This document shows positions 32,328-39,759 of a DNA stretch of 40,234 bases, in pieces (position 1 is the stretch's first letter; the number at the start of each line of letters is the position of its first letter). Source of the stretch: Chloroflexota bacterium (GTDB taxonomy: Bacteria > Chloroflexota > Dormibacteria > Dormibacterales > Dormibacteraceae); assembly GCA_005881275.1 (NCBI GenBank), contig VBEF01000066.1, positions 1-40,234 of the forward strand, given 5' to 3'. A program made the translations under genes and the position numbers. Under the pieces are notes generated by a model that saw only the letters and a program-made list of their open reading frames with translations, did no database searches and was not told the DNA's origin.

Positions 32328-33647
32328 TTAGCGCACGATCTGCTCGGCGGCGCATTCCGCGGCTCGTCTTGTCAGGAGCTTGCGCTCCGCCAGGTTTTCC
32401 GTTAGGGACGCGGCGCGTTCAAACTCGGCGCGCGCCTCCTGAGCCCGGCCCAGCTTCCTCAGGAGGTCTCCGCGGACGGCCGGCAATAGGTGATACGACT
32501 TGAGCGACGGCTCGCCGACGAGCGCGTCCACAAGGTCGAGCCCGGCATCAGGACCGAATGCCATCCCTACGGCGACCGCCCGATTCAGCTCGACGATCGG
32601 CGAAGGGGCCAGCTGCGCGACCGCGTCGTAGAGGGCCACGATCCGGGGCCAGTCCGTATCCCCCGGGGTCGCCGCTCGAGCGTGGCAGGCGGCGATCGCC
32701 GCCTGCAGCCCGTACGGACCAAGAGCGCCGCCCATCATCTCGGCACGCTCGAGCGCCGCCAGGCCCCGCCGGATGAGCAAACGGTCCCAGCGTGTTCGGT
32801 CCTGATCGAGCAGGAGGACGGGCTCGCCAGACGGTCCGATACGAGCACTCAGACGAGAAGCCTGGATCTCCATCAGCGCGACGAGCCCATGGGCTTCAGG
32901 CTCGGTCGGGGCGAGCTCGGCCAGAATCCGGCCGAGGCGGAGCGCCTCCTCGCACAGCGCAGGTCGGACCCAGTCCTCGCCCGCCGTAGCGGAATACCCT
33001 TCGTTAAAGATCAGGTAGATCACCTCAAGTACGGAAGCGAGGCGCGCAAGGCGTTCGACCCCGCCGGGGACCTCGAACCTGATGTGCGCTTCGGCGAGGG
33101 TCCGCTTGGCGCGAACAATCCGCTGGGCGATGGTCGAGACAGGGACGAGGAAAGCCCGCGCGATCTCCTCGGTCGTGAGCCCGCCAAGGACGCGAAGTGT
33201 GATCGCAACCCGCGCGTCCTTCGAGAGGATTGGATGGCAGGCCATGAAGATGAGGCCGAGGAGATCGTCCCCGACCTCCTCGTCGAGCGCCGTGTCCACG
33301 TGCAGGGCTTCCTGAGCCCGCTCGAAGTCGCGTCCGATCTCTTGGTGCTTGCGCTCGAGCGTCTTGCGGCGCCGGATGAGGTCGACGGCGCGGTGTTTCG
33401 CGGTTCCCATAAGCCAGGCCCCCGGCCGGTCCGGGACGCCTTCGACAGGCCACTGCTCGACCGCGGCGACGAGGGCGTCTTGTGCGAGCTCCTCGGCCGT
33501 CCCGATGTCGCCGACGACACGAGCCAGCCCAGCGATAAGCCGGGCCGACTCGATGCGCCAGATCGCCTCGATCGCACGATGGGCAGCTGTCGCCGCTGTC
33601 TCACGGCGACGTGGGCCTTCGGGTGCGTCTACGTTTCGCCGACCTAT
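32328..33647 (-). CDS. ECF42-type RNA polymerase sigma factor with C-terminal extension (ATA start)
   Basis: Read from the ATA at 33647 the protein has 439 residues. Region 2 is HRAIEAIWRIESARLIAGLA to GAWLMGTAKHRAVDLIRRR (residues 23-95), and region 4 is VAITLRVLGGLTTEEIARAF with the helix-turn-helix. The long C-terminal part carries TPR-like helices (AALERAEMMGGALGPYGLQA), as in ECF42 sigma factors, which are known to pair with DGPF/YciI proteins such as the gene upstream. No ATG, GTG or TTG exists in frame between the upstream stop and Met80, which would remove most of region 2. AAGGAG stands 8 nt before the ATA. So ATA is the likely start, or a frame error hides it. Confidence 0.85.
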   Translation of the reverse strand: MGRRNVDAPEGPRRRETAATAAHRAIEAIWRIESARLIAGLARVVGDIGTAEELAQDALVAAVEQWPVEGVPDRPGAWLMGTAKHRAVDLIRRRKTLERKHQEIGRDFERAQEALHVDTALDEEVGDDLLGLIFMACHPILSKDARVAITLRVLGGLTTEEIARAFLVPVSTIAQRIVRAKRTLAEAHIRFEVPGGVERLARLASVLEVIYLIFNEGYSATAGEDWVRPALCEEALRLGRILAELAPTEPEAHGLVALMEIQASRLSARIGPSGEPVLLLDQDRTRWDRLLIRRGLAALERAEMMGGALGPYGLQAAIAACHARAATPGDTDWPRIVALYDAVAQLAPSPIVELNRAVAVGMAFGPDAGLDLVDALVGEPSLKSYHLLPAVRGDLLRKLGRAQEARAEFERAASLTENLAERKLLTRRAAECAAEQIVR

Positions 33648-33655
33648 GGCTTCAG

Positions 33656-33661
33656 CTCCTT
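33656..33661 (-). promoter_or_regulatory. Strong Shine-Dalgarno (AAGGAG) pointing to an ATA start
   Basis: AAGGAG on the minus strand begins on the last base of the YciI stop codon and lies 8 nt before ATA at 33647-33645. Spacing is ideal, and there is no competing ATG, GTG or TTG in the sigma factor frame. Confidence 0.6.
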
Positions 33662-34008
33662 CACATCCCCTCGTAGTCGAGTACCTGACGGACCTCGAAG
33701 GTCCCGCCCTCGTAGGGTGCCCGTTTTAGCCACTCGAGGGCCTCGTCGATCGAGCGCACCTGCCACAGCCAGTACCCCGCCACGAGCTCCTTGGTTTCCG
33801 CGAACGGCCCGTCGATCACCGTGCGCTTCCTGCCGTCGAAACGAACGCGCTTGCTCTGCGAGCTGGGGTAGAGGCGGCCAGCCTCGAGCACCACCCCCGC
33901 CTTAACCAGCTCCTCGTTGAATTTTTGGTACTCCGCCATAGCGTGGGGCGTTGGGGTAGTCGCCGCCTCACTCTGCTCGCCTTCCTTAGCCATTATCAGC
34001 ACACGCAT
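33661..34008 (-). CDS. YciI/DGPF-family protein
   Basis: The 115-residue ferredoxin-like fold protein has the family motif VIDGPFAETKELVAGYWLWQV and the terminal EALEWLKRAPYEGGTFEVRQV. The name-giving DGPF and the conserved His/Asp/Gly positions are visible. DGPF proteins are the usual partners of ECF42 sigma factors; their biochemical activity is not known. ATG at 34008 follows GGAGGAGACCTGG, a strong ribosome site, so the longer form starting at 34029 is rejected. It is the first gene of a two-gene unit with the sigma factor, whose ribosome site overlaps its stop codon. Confidence 0.92.
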   Translation of the reverse strand: MRVLIMAKEGEQSEAATTPTPHAMAEYQKFNEELVKAGVVLEAGRLYPSSQSKRVRFDGRKRTVIDGPFAETKELVAGYWLWQVRSIDEALEWLKRAPYEGGTFEVRQVLDYEGM

Positions 34009-34168
34009 CCAGGTCTCCTCCAGTTGCACTTCCGAGTGGTCAGGGCTCAGGCCGCTTGCGGCCTTGCCCCCTCATCGAATGGCCGGCGCCCTTTTCGACA
34101 TTCAACTGCCGGAGACGCCACACCACACGAAGAAGTACCGGAGGCTGAATTGCGCAGCTAGCGCGCCG
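34009..34168. other. 160-nt gap, leader or promoter region of the YciI-sigma unit
   Basis: The gap holds a GC-rich inverted repeat AGGCCGC/GCGGCCT at 34049-34064, about 40 nt upstream of the YciI start. No ECF promoter motif can be identified with confidence, and I see no small gene. Confidence 0.35.
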
Positions 34169-34405
34169 TCAGGTGCCGGTCTGGACCTGCTCCCACGCGG
34201 CCTGGCACCCGACGCAGCGCACCGCCGACGGCAGCGCCGCCAGGCGCTCGGCGCCGATCCGTTCTCCGCAGTCATGGCACAGACCGTCAGCGGCCGCGCC
34301 GGCGGAGGCTGCCCGACCGCGCTCCAGAATGCGTTGGATCTCGTTCGCGACAGCCTGGTCGCTCATCGCCTGCGTCTCATCGGCATCGCGGAATCCTCGG
34401 CTCAC
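34169..34405 (-). CDS. Small DksA/TraR-type C4 zinc-finger protein
   Basis: The 78-residue protein has the four-cysteine finger CHDCGERI to CVGC (Cys43, 46, 64, 67) of the DksA/TraR family, with the typical I-P/L-P...RC spacer (ERLAALPSAVRCVGC). An N-terminal helix (SDQAVANEIQRILERG) precedes it. TraR-like short forms bind in the RNA polymerase secondary channel and change promoter use; full-length DksA coiled coil is absent. The GTG at 34405 gives the usual short-form length. The ATG 13 codons later is possible. It lies 26 nt after the alpha/beta hydrolase gene on the same strand. Confidence 0.88.
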   Translation of the reverse strand: MSRGFRDADETQAMSDQAVANEIQRILERGRAASAGAAADGLCHDCGERIGAERLAALPSAVRCVGCQAAWEQVQTGT

Positions 34406-34431
34406 GGATCTACGTTACAGCGCCCCAAGAC

Positions 34432-35223
34432 TCATGTCGGCTGCTCCTCCAGGAAGGCAAGGGTGACCGCGGCGAAAAGTGGCGAGTTCGCGATGTTGTA
34501 GTGGGTTAGGCCCGGAAGGATCGCCAGCGCGTGACCGCCTTTCGGCCTCCCCTCGCCCATCCAGCCGCCGTCGCGGAGGCCGCCATCGAGCAGTTTGAAA
34601 ACTTCGACGTAGTGGCTCGGCGGGGCCATGTCCGCGTCCGCGGCGACGACGAGTGTAGGCACCTGTAGGCCGCGAACCTCCTCGGTGAAGTCGAAGTCCT
34701 TGGACATCGCCTCGCCGATCTTGTCCAGCAGCCGGGGGAAGTCCTCAGGGCGTGGTGCGACCCGTTGGTACAGCTGATACATGGGCGTGTCTCGCATGAA
34801 CTCGGCGGCCGCCGCACTCACCTGGCCTTGCTGTGCCCGCATCTCCGGATAGATTGCGTCCGGCCGCAGGTTCGCTGAGGCCACGACGAGCCGCCGGACC
34901 TTGGCCGGGTACTTGGCCGCGGTGTGGAGCGCCACCCCACCGCCGAGCGAGTAGCCCACCAAGTCAGGCGTGGCCAGCCGCAGATGGTCAATGAGCGCGG
35001 CGATGTCGCCGGCCATCAGCTGGACGTCGATCGGTCGATCGATGTCAGCAGTCCGGCCATGTCCTTGCAGGTCGACGGCGACGACCTGGTGGCGCTCCGC
35101 GAGCAGCGGTAGAACCGGACCGAACATCTCGCCCGACCCGAGCCCCCCATGCAGCAGGATGAGCGGCCGCCCGCTCCCGTGAGTCTCGTAGTAGAGGTTG
35201 ATGCCGTTGACTTCGGCGTACAT
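34432..35223 (-). CDS. Alpha/beta hydrolase
   Basis: The 263-residue hydrolase has LILLHGGLGSGEMF (oxyanion loop), GYSLGG with Ser92, an Asp in AADADM (196 or 198) and LTHYN with His241. The AVDLQGHGRT strand is conserved. It resembles the 3-oxoadipate enol-lactonase/haloperoxidase-like branch (MYAEVNGINLYYETHGSG start). Substrate unknown. ATG at 35223 follows AAGGAG by 6 nt. A 96-nt gap separates it from the nucleotidyltransferase gene upstream on this strand, and its promoter is probably there. The DksA-like gene follows 26 nt downstream. Confidence 0.9.
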   Translation of the reverse strand: MYAEVNGINLYYETHGSGRPLILLHGGLGSGEMFGPVLPLLAERHQVVAVDLQGHGRTADIDRPIDVQLMAGDIAALIDHLRLATPDLVGYSLGGGVALHTAAKYPAKVRRLVVASANLRPDAIYPEMRAQQGQVSAAAAEFMRDTPMYQLYQRVAPRPEDFPRLLDKIGEAMSKDFDFTEEVRGLQVPTLVVAADADMAPPSHYVEVFKLLDGGLRDGGWMGEGRPKGGHALAILPGLTHYNIANSPLFAAVTLAFLEEQPT

Positions 35224-35319
35224 GGTGATGCTCCTTGCGTGAACGAGAAATCGGGTTCCAGAGGTAGAGACTCCCCGGGCGCACCGAATTCATCGGCGGC
35301 GGCGCCCTTCGTATTGGCC

Positions 35320-36096
35320 TCAGCAAAGGTCAGCAAGGCGCTGCGCGACAGCATCTGCGTGCGGTAGACGCCCCTCCGCCCCCTCGCGCATGAGCGCGAG
35401 AACCGATGCGGCGAGGCCCGCGCGGAGCGCCGCGGGCTCCGCCGCGCCGACGTGGGCCGACTCGAAGCGGGCGAGGGTCTCAGCGGACAGGTCGTCGTAG
35501 CCGCGCGCCTGCGCCGCGGGCAGACCTTGCCGGACGCAGGCAAGCGAGAGCGCGTGGTCGCGCACGGCGCCGACGTAATGCTCGGCCTGCCACACACGCT
35601 TGCGTTCGATGCACGCGCGAGCGTGCAGCGCATAAATGACGCCCCACCCGAAGATATCCACAGCGACCGCAGGCATGGGAATGAAGAGGTGCCCCGCGGC
35701 CGCCGGCGGGGCCACCTCGGACTCGCCTGCCGCTATATCGCCGAACAGAAGCCGGAATCGTGGCCCGGCTGGACGAAACTGAGCCGCCGGTGTCATCGAG
35801 AGGTCGCACTGAAGCTCGTGCGGTAGCAGGAATACGCGGTACGTGGTCGGACCGCGCTCTAGGTCGACAAGGTGCACCGCGTCGAGCTCGTCGACGAGCG
35901 TTCGCGTCCAGTCGTTGAGCACGTCGTTGACCAGCACGCGGTCGGCGATGCCGAAGGTGAGGTCCAGGTCGGAGTAGCGGTCTCCGCCGTCACCGGCGAG
36001 CGAGCCGACAGCGGCTCCGGCAACGACGCGCTCATCCTCCTCCGCGAGCCGTAGCAAGCGGTCGCGCAGAGCATCTCGCTGCTCAACAGTGAACAC
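35320..36096 (-). CDS. Nucleotidyltransferase (aminoglycoside-adenylyltransferase-like)
   Basis: The 258-residue protein (GTG 36096) has the polymerase-beta-type motif GS at 31-32 with DRYSDLDL (Asp43, Asp45), and a third acidic residue in LQCDLSMTP. A helical C-terminal domain (YALHARACIERKRVWQAEHYVGAVRDHALSL) follows, as in ANT and Lnu-like proteins. It transfers a nucleotide to a small molecule; the acceptor is unknown. A TAGGAT box 8 nt before the GTG supports a leaderless start here. The longer frame from GTG 36153 lacks family similarity in its first 19 residues. The gene diverges from an APH-like kinase, 73 bp between starts. Confidence 0.82.
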   Translation of the reverse strand: MFTVEQRDALRDRLLRLAEEDERVVAGAAVGSLAGDGGDRYSDLDLTFGIADRVLVNDVLNDWTRTLVDELDAVHLVDLERGPTTYRVFLLPHELQCDLSMTPAAQFRPAGPRFRLLFGDIAAGESEVAPPAAAGHLFIPMPAVAVDIFGWGVIYALHARACIERKRVWQAEHYVGAVRDHALSLACVRQGLPAAQARGYDDLSAETLARFESAHVGAAEPAALRAGLAASVLALMREGAEGRLPHADAVAQRLADLC

Positions 36097-36104
36097 GAGA
36101 CGCG

Positions 36105-36110
36105 ATCCTA
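36105..36110 (-). promoter_or_regulatory. Leaderless-type -10 box of the nucleotidyltransferase
   Basis: TAGGAT on the minus strand lies 8 nt before the GTG at 36096, with no Shine-Dalgarno. It is one member of the divergent pair with the box at 36158-36163. Confidence 0.45.
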
Positions 36111-36157
36111 CCTCTGCAGTGTCAGGAACGGTTTCCAGCTGCAGTGGACGCACCGGG

Positions 36158-36163
36158 TAGGCT
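36158..36163 (+). promoter_or_regulatory. Leaderless-type -10 box of the APH-like kinase
   Basis: TAGGCT lies 6 nt before the GTG at 36170, the standard leaderless spacing. No ribosome site is present. Confidence 0.5.
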
Positions 36164-36169
36164 CGTTCG

Positions 36170-36940
36170 GTGCCAGGCCCCGGTGAGCAGCGCTTCGATC
36201 TGACCGCGTCAAAGGCCCTTGCATTGGAGGCCGCGCGGGAGTGGGGCCTCGAGCTCGGGGAGCCGTTCGCCTTCTCGTACGTCTCTTACGTTGCGCCCGC
36301 CGGCGACGCAGTGTGCAAGGTCGCATGGGAAGGGGACACAGAGTCGCTGCATGAAGGCGACGCGCTGGAGCTCTGGAACGGAGACGGTGCGGTGCGACTT
36401 CTGCGCCGGTCAGGGCGCGCACTCCTGGAGGAGCGCGCGGTGCCGGGCAACGACTTGTCGGCTATGCCTGACGAGAGGGGGACCGCGATCGCCGTGAACC
36501 TTGCGTCTCGGCTGTGGCGTCGTGCGGGATCTCCGTTCCGGCCGGTAGCGCCTGAGGTACAGCGGTGGCTCGACAATGCGGATCGAGAGGGGAGCGAGCT
36601 CGCTCCGCTCGCTCGCGAGCTGCTCGCCGAGCTCGATCCGGTGGCGCAGTGGCTGGTGCACGGTGACTTTCACCACTACAACATCCTTCGTCGAGGCGAT
36701 CAGTTCGTGGCGATCGATCCCAAGCCGTACCTCGCCGATCGCGAATACGACGTGCCCTCATTCCTATGGAACCCGCGAGGCAACCAGATGGAAGATCGGC
36801 AGCGGACTGAGCGGCGCATCGCAGCTTTTGTCGCGGCAGGTCTGGATGAATTCCGGATCCGCGCCTGGACGGTGATCAGGGGCGCGTACTTGCGGCCGGA
36901 CTTCTCCGGCCCGATCAGAGCGCTGATCGAGGCGCACTAA
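36170..36940 (+). CDS. Aminoglycoside/streptomycin 6-phosphotransferase-like kinase
   Basis: The 256-residue protein matches the APH(6)-like branch of the protein-kinase-like fold: the catalytic loop LVHGDFHHYNIL (Asp166, Asn171) and the metal site AIDPKPYLADREYDV (Asp183), followed by PSFLWNPRG. The N-lobe has VCKVAWEG with the ATP lysine. Such enzymes phosphorylate aminoglycosides, hydroxyurea or unknown hydroxyl compounds. GTG at 36170 is supported by TAGGCT six nt upstream. It diverges from a nucleotidyltransferase of the kind that also modifies aminoglycosides, so the two may form an intrinsic small-molecule modification pair. Resistance is not shown. Confidence 0.85.
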   Translation: MPGPGEQRFDLTASKALALEAAREWGLELGEPFAFSYVSYVAPAGDAVCKVAWEGDTESLHEGDALELWNGDGAVRLLRRSGRALLEERAVPGNDLSAMPDERGTAIAVNLASRLWRRAGSPFRPVAPEVQRWLDNADREGSELAPLARELLAELDPVAQWLVHGDFHHYNILRRGDQFVAIDPKPYLADREYDVPSFLWNPRGNQMEDRQRTERRIAAFVAAGLDEFRIRAWTVIRGAYLRPDFSGPIRALIEAH

Positions 36941-36959
36941 CTGAACGGGTTGGCTAGCC

Positions 36960-37805
36960 TCATGCTCCCTGGATCCGATGCGCCGCCCGACGAAACGGCA
37001 GTCCTCGGTCCTCGCGCAACCAGATGTAGACGAGCGGCGCGATACCGATGACCGATATGACGATGTAGCCGACGATGCCGCCGAAGAAATCGAACGCGGC
37101 GTGCAAAAGCGACACGCCGACGTAGGTGATCAGGATGGCCAATGTGGGGCGAAGGCGGCCGTTGCGTGCGGCGTGGAAGATCACCCCGCCGAGGATCGCC
37201 GTCCAGAGGCCGTGGCCGAACGGAGCCAGCAGTCCCCGAACGAGCTCGTTCAGGACGACTGATGGCAGCGAAAGAAAGAGTTGATTCCCCTGGACGACAA
37301 AAAGCGATGCGAGCGCGTAGCCGCTGCTCTCCAGGGCGGCGAAGCCAAATCCGACGGTCGCTCCCAGGACCATGCCGTCACGTGTCGTGTAGGAGCGAAT
37401 CCCCAACGCGAAGAGGACGACCAACACACCTTTTACGAGCTCCTCGATGAACCCGACCTTCAACGTCCCGAACAAGCCCGGCCCAAATACCAGCCAGAAC
37501 TCGAGTACCGAGGCGGCCAGTGCACCCAACACACCGGAGAAGATGAATGCGGACACGATGCGCCTCGGCGATAACTCCGGGCTCGGATCGTGGTCGAGGT
37601 ACCAAACGACTGCGGTGACCGGCACAAGGAAGCTGCCCAGCAGGACGACCGTCGGCAGGAGGATCAGATTATTGGTGTAAAACGTGTCGGCGACCGTCGC
37701 GACCCACAGCACCAGGCCAATCGGGAAAACAAGCCACCAGCGCGGCGCCCAGACGTGCCTTGTTGCCGCGGTTGTCGATTTTTCAACGTCAGGTCTTGTG
37801 ATCAT
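36960..37805 (-). CDS. PrsW-family intramembrane metalloprotease
   Basis: The 281-residue membrane protein has about eight helices and the PrsW catalytic elements: FIEELVKG (Glu121, Glu122), GFGFAALES (Glu159), PFGHGLWTAI (His198) and LLHAAFDF (His235). PrsW proteins cleave anti-sigma factors or other membrane proteins within the bilayer; no anti-sigma gene is adjacent here. ATG at 37805 opens MITRPDVEK, so an upstream extension to 37862 is unlikely. Three GGGTGA-type half-sites lie 23-53 bp upstream. The gene is convergent with the APH-like kinase, 19 bp apart. Confidence 0.9.
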   Translation of the reverse strand: MITRPDVEKSTTAATRHVWAPRWWLVFPIGLVLWVATVADTFYTNNLILLPTVVLLGSFLVPVTAVVWYLDHDPSPELSPRRIVSAFIFSGVLGALAASVLEFWLVFGPGLFGTLKVGFIEELVKGVLVVLFALGIRSYTTRDGMVLGATVGFGFAALESSGYALASLFVVQGNQLFLSLPSVVLNELVRGLLAPFGHGLWTAILGGVIFHAARNGRLRPTLAILITYVGVSLLHAAFDFFGGIVGYIVISVIGIAPLVYIWLREDRGLPFRRAAHRIQGA

Positions 37806-37827
37806 GTCGCAAGCTTCTCGCGCGCCT

Positions 37828-37858
37828 GGGTGACCCGGCATCACCCGGTGCGGGTGAT
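37828..37858. promoter_or_regulatory. Three alternating GGGTGA/TCACCC half-sites upstream of prsW-like gene
   Basis: GGGTGA at 37828-37833, TCACCC at 37841-37846 and GGGTGA at 37852-37857 lie in the 120-nt gap before the PrsW-like gene. The last two form a perfect dyad ATCACCCG-GTG-CGGGTGAT (37840-37858). The layout is operator-like. As RNA the dyad could also form a hairpin, but no T-run follows. Confidence 0.4.
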
Positions 37859-37925
37859 TCACGCGGTCGCATCATCTCCACCAGGGAGCTGCTGGCGGGC
37901 TGCCGGCGCGCGAGATCGAGCAGCA

Positions 37926-38138
37926 TCAATTGGCTACCCCGCGCCGCCACAGGCTGACCCCTGTCATGACGACCGCCAGCGGTGGCACCAGCCACCACGC
38001 GTTGATGCCGTTCGCCACCGTGACGCCAGTTGCCGCAAGAGCGAGGACCATGACGATGGCGACAACCAGGTCATCGCCCACGATGAAGTGGTAGAGGAAC
38101 TTCGGGACCACTACAACGACTTCGACCACGGCGCTCAT
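37926..38138 (-). CDS. Small two-TM membrane protein
   Basis: The 70-residue protein starts MSAVVEVVVVVPKFLYHFIVGDD, then has two hydrophobic segments (VAIVMVLALAATGVTVANGI and WWLVPPLAVVMTGVSLW) and a short basic tail. ATG at 38138 overlaps the stop of the COG4280-like gene by 4 nt (ATGA), so the two are translated together and may form a membrane complex. No family is recognised. The longer frame to 38255 opposes and overlaps the upstream gene and is rejected. Confidence 0.7.
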   Translation of the reverse strand: MSAVVEVVVVVPKFLYHFIVGDDLVVAIVMVLALAATGVTVANGINAWWLVPPLAVVMTGVSLWRRGVAN

Positions 38139-38863
38139 GTCCGCACCACCTCCAGCGCCTGGTGCCGCGCCCGCCGCTCGAGACCTATGAAGCTGAGAGC
38201 GGACAGGCCGTAGAAGACCAGCAGCAAGACGATGTCGGCGTCGCTCTGCGGCCACAACACACCGAGACCCTCGAGCGCCCAGAACGTGCCGAACGACGTG
38301 AGCATCGTTCCAACGACCAGCTGCAAGAAGCTGCGCGGAATCCGCTGGATCGGCCCCTTCAGCGCGAATCCGACGGCTCCGACCAGCACGAGTGCCGCCG
38401 CGCCGCCAACGATCGATGGCCCGAGCTGGCCTGCGCTGGCGCCCACCGAGACGACGATGATCGCGATCTCGAGCCCTTCCAGGGAGACGCCCTTGAAAGC
38501 GAGAAATGCGGCCGTCGCATCAAATCCGGCCGCTTCAGGAGGTCCTTCCTTCGGCTCCTGTCCGTGATACCCGGCGAAGCCGCGAGCCGCCACACGAACA
38601 ATGCCCTTGCGGTACCACTGCAGTCCGAACAGCAGCAGCAGACTTCCGATAACCAGCCGCAGAGGGCCGATCGGAATCGCGGCGAGGGCAATGCCTGCAA
38701 CCGCGACCACGACCACCAGCACCACGAGGCCGGCCGCGGCGCCCATGAGGGTATGGCGGTAGCCCCGTGTGGCCCCGACTCCGACCACGATCGTGACCAT
38801 TTCGATCGCCTCTACAACAGATGCGAGGAAGGTCGTCAGTAGGACGACGCCGGCGCCTGTCAT
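38135..38863 (-). CDS. Multi-pass membrane protein with duplicated E-x-x-E helix (COG4280-like)
   Basis: The 242-residue protein has about seven helices and an internal repeat: SVVEAIEMVTIVVGVGATRG (16-35, Glu18 and Glu21) and SLEGLEIAIIVVSVGASAG (127-145, Glu129 and Glu132). Each repeat has E-x-x-E within a membrane helix followed by VVxVGA. The arrangement recalls the acidic helix pairs of metal-cation transporters such as FTR1 (R-E-x-x-E) and GDT1 families, so a divalent-metal transport role is suggested by analogy only. ATG at 38863 overlaps the dehydrogenase stop (ATGA); the stop overlaps the small TM gene. The COG4280 label is from memory of the pattern and not certain. Confidence 0.7.
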   Translation of the reverse strand: MTGAGVVLLTTFLASVVEAIEMVTIVVGVGATRGYRHTLMGAAAGLVVLVVVVAVAGIALAAIPIGPLRLVIGSLLLLFGLQWYRKGIVRVAARGFAGYHGQEPKEGPPEAAGFDATAAFLAFKGVSLEGLEIAIIVVSVGASAGQLGPSIVGGAAALVLVGAVGFALKGPIQRIPRSFLQLVVGTMLTSFGTFWALEGLGVLWPQSDADIVLLLVFYGLSALSFIGLERRARHQALEVVRT

Positions 38864-39747
38864 CGCGCGACGGTCACCCCTGCATCACTCGTCAGTCCCA
38901 GCCTGGCGGCGCTGACGTCGAGGCGGCCATAACCCTCGCGGACGAGCCTTCGCCATCGATCCGCGATAGCGGTGGCCACAGGAATCGCGTCGGGCCCCGA
39001 GGCGGCCGCCGTCAGGTCGAGATCCTTGAGCGCCCACTCGAGCGGGAACTGCGTGCTGTGATCCGACTTCTCCATCTTGGCTAGCCTGGCCAGCGCCGTC
39101 CCCGATGCCAGCGGCCCGCCCTGCACGGCCGCGAGCAACGCGCTGTAGGGAACGCCAAGGCGATGCGCGGTGGCGCTCGCCTCGGCCGCGGCTTCGACCT
39201 CGAAGGCAAGCCAGGTGTTGAGCACGAGCTTGAGGCGCATCCCCAGCCCGGCCGCGCCGAGCCAGAGCACACGCTGACCGAGAGCGTTGAACACCGGCTC
39301 GGCCGTCGCCCGAGCGCGATCAGGACCGGAGGCGAGGATGGTGAGCTGACCGTTTCGGGCCGGATCGCGCGTGCCCGACACCGGTGCGTCCACAAAGTCG
39401 ACATCCGGTCGGATATTCGCGACCTCCTTGATCATCAGCTCAGTCGCCTCGACGCCGATCGTGCCCATCTGGGCCCAGATGCCGTTTTGCCGCATGGCGG
39501 CAAGGGCGTTTTGACGCAGCATCACATCGTTCACTGCGTCTCCGGTCGGAAGCATGGTCACAACAACGTCAGCCATCCGAATCGCGTCGGCGGCTTGGCC
39601 GTGTGCTGTGGCGCCCCGCTCCGCCAGCCGCGTGGTGGCCGCCGGCGTGCGGTTCCAGACGTCGACGGTGAAGCCCTGGTCGAGCAGGCGCTCGGCCATC
39701 CCGGCGCCCATGATGCCCGTCCCGAGAAGACTTACTCGTGGATTCAT
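38860..39747 (-). CDS. NAD(P)-dependent 3-hydroxyisobutyrate-dehydrogenase-family reductase
   Basis: The 295-residue beta-hydroxyacid dehydrogenase has the Rossmann motif LLGTGIMGAGMAERL (GTGIMG at 9-14), the substrate motif DAPVSGT (120-126), and the catalytic Lys173 in LGMRLKLVLN. WNRTP with Arg after the second strand suggests NADP. It reduces or oxidises a beta-hydroxyacid or related aldehyde; tartronate semialdehyde, glyoxylate and 3-hydroxyisobutyrate are the family choices. ATG at 39747 follows GAGGAGGT by about 7 nt, one of the best ribosome sites in the window. It lies 12 nt after the aldo/keto reductase fragment and is coupled to the membrane-protein genes below. Confidence 0.9.
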   Translation of the reverse strand: MNPRVSLLGTGIMGAGMAERLLDQGFTVDVWNRTPAATTRLAERGATAHGQAADAIRMADVVVTMLPTGDAVNDVMLRQNALAAMRQNGIWAQMGTIGVEATELMIKEVANIRPDVDFVDAPVSGTRDPARNGQLTILASGPDRARATAEPVFNALGQRVLWLGAAGLGMRLKLVLNTWLAFEVEAAAEASATAHRLGVPYSALLAAVQGGPLASGTALARLAKMEKSDHSTQFPLEWALKDLDLTAAASGPDAIPVATAIADRWRRLVREGYGRLDVSAARLGLTSDAGVTVAR

Positions 39748-39759
39748 TGAAAAACCTCC

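Noticed and set aside
32490-33905. Long plus-strand frame opposite the sigma factor and YciI genes
   Set aside because: Composition is Arg/Glu/Asp-rich and featureless; it is the mirror of real minus-strand genes.
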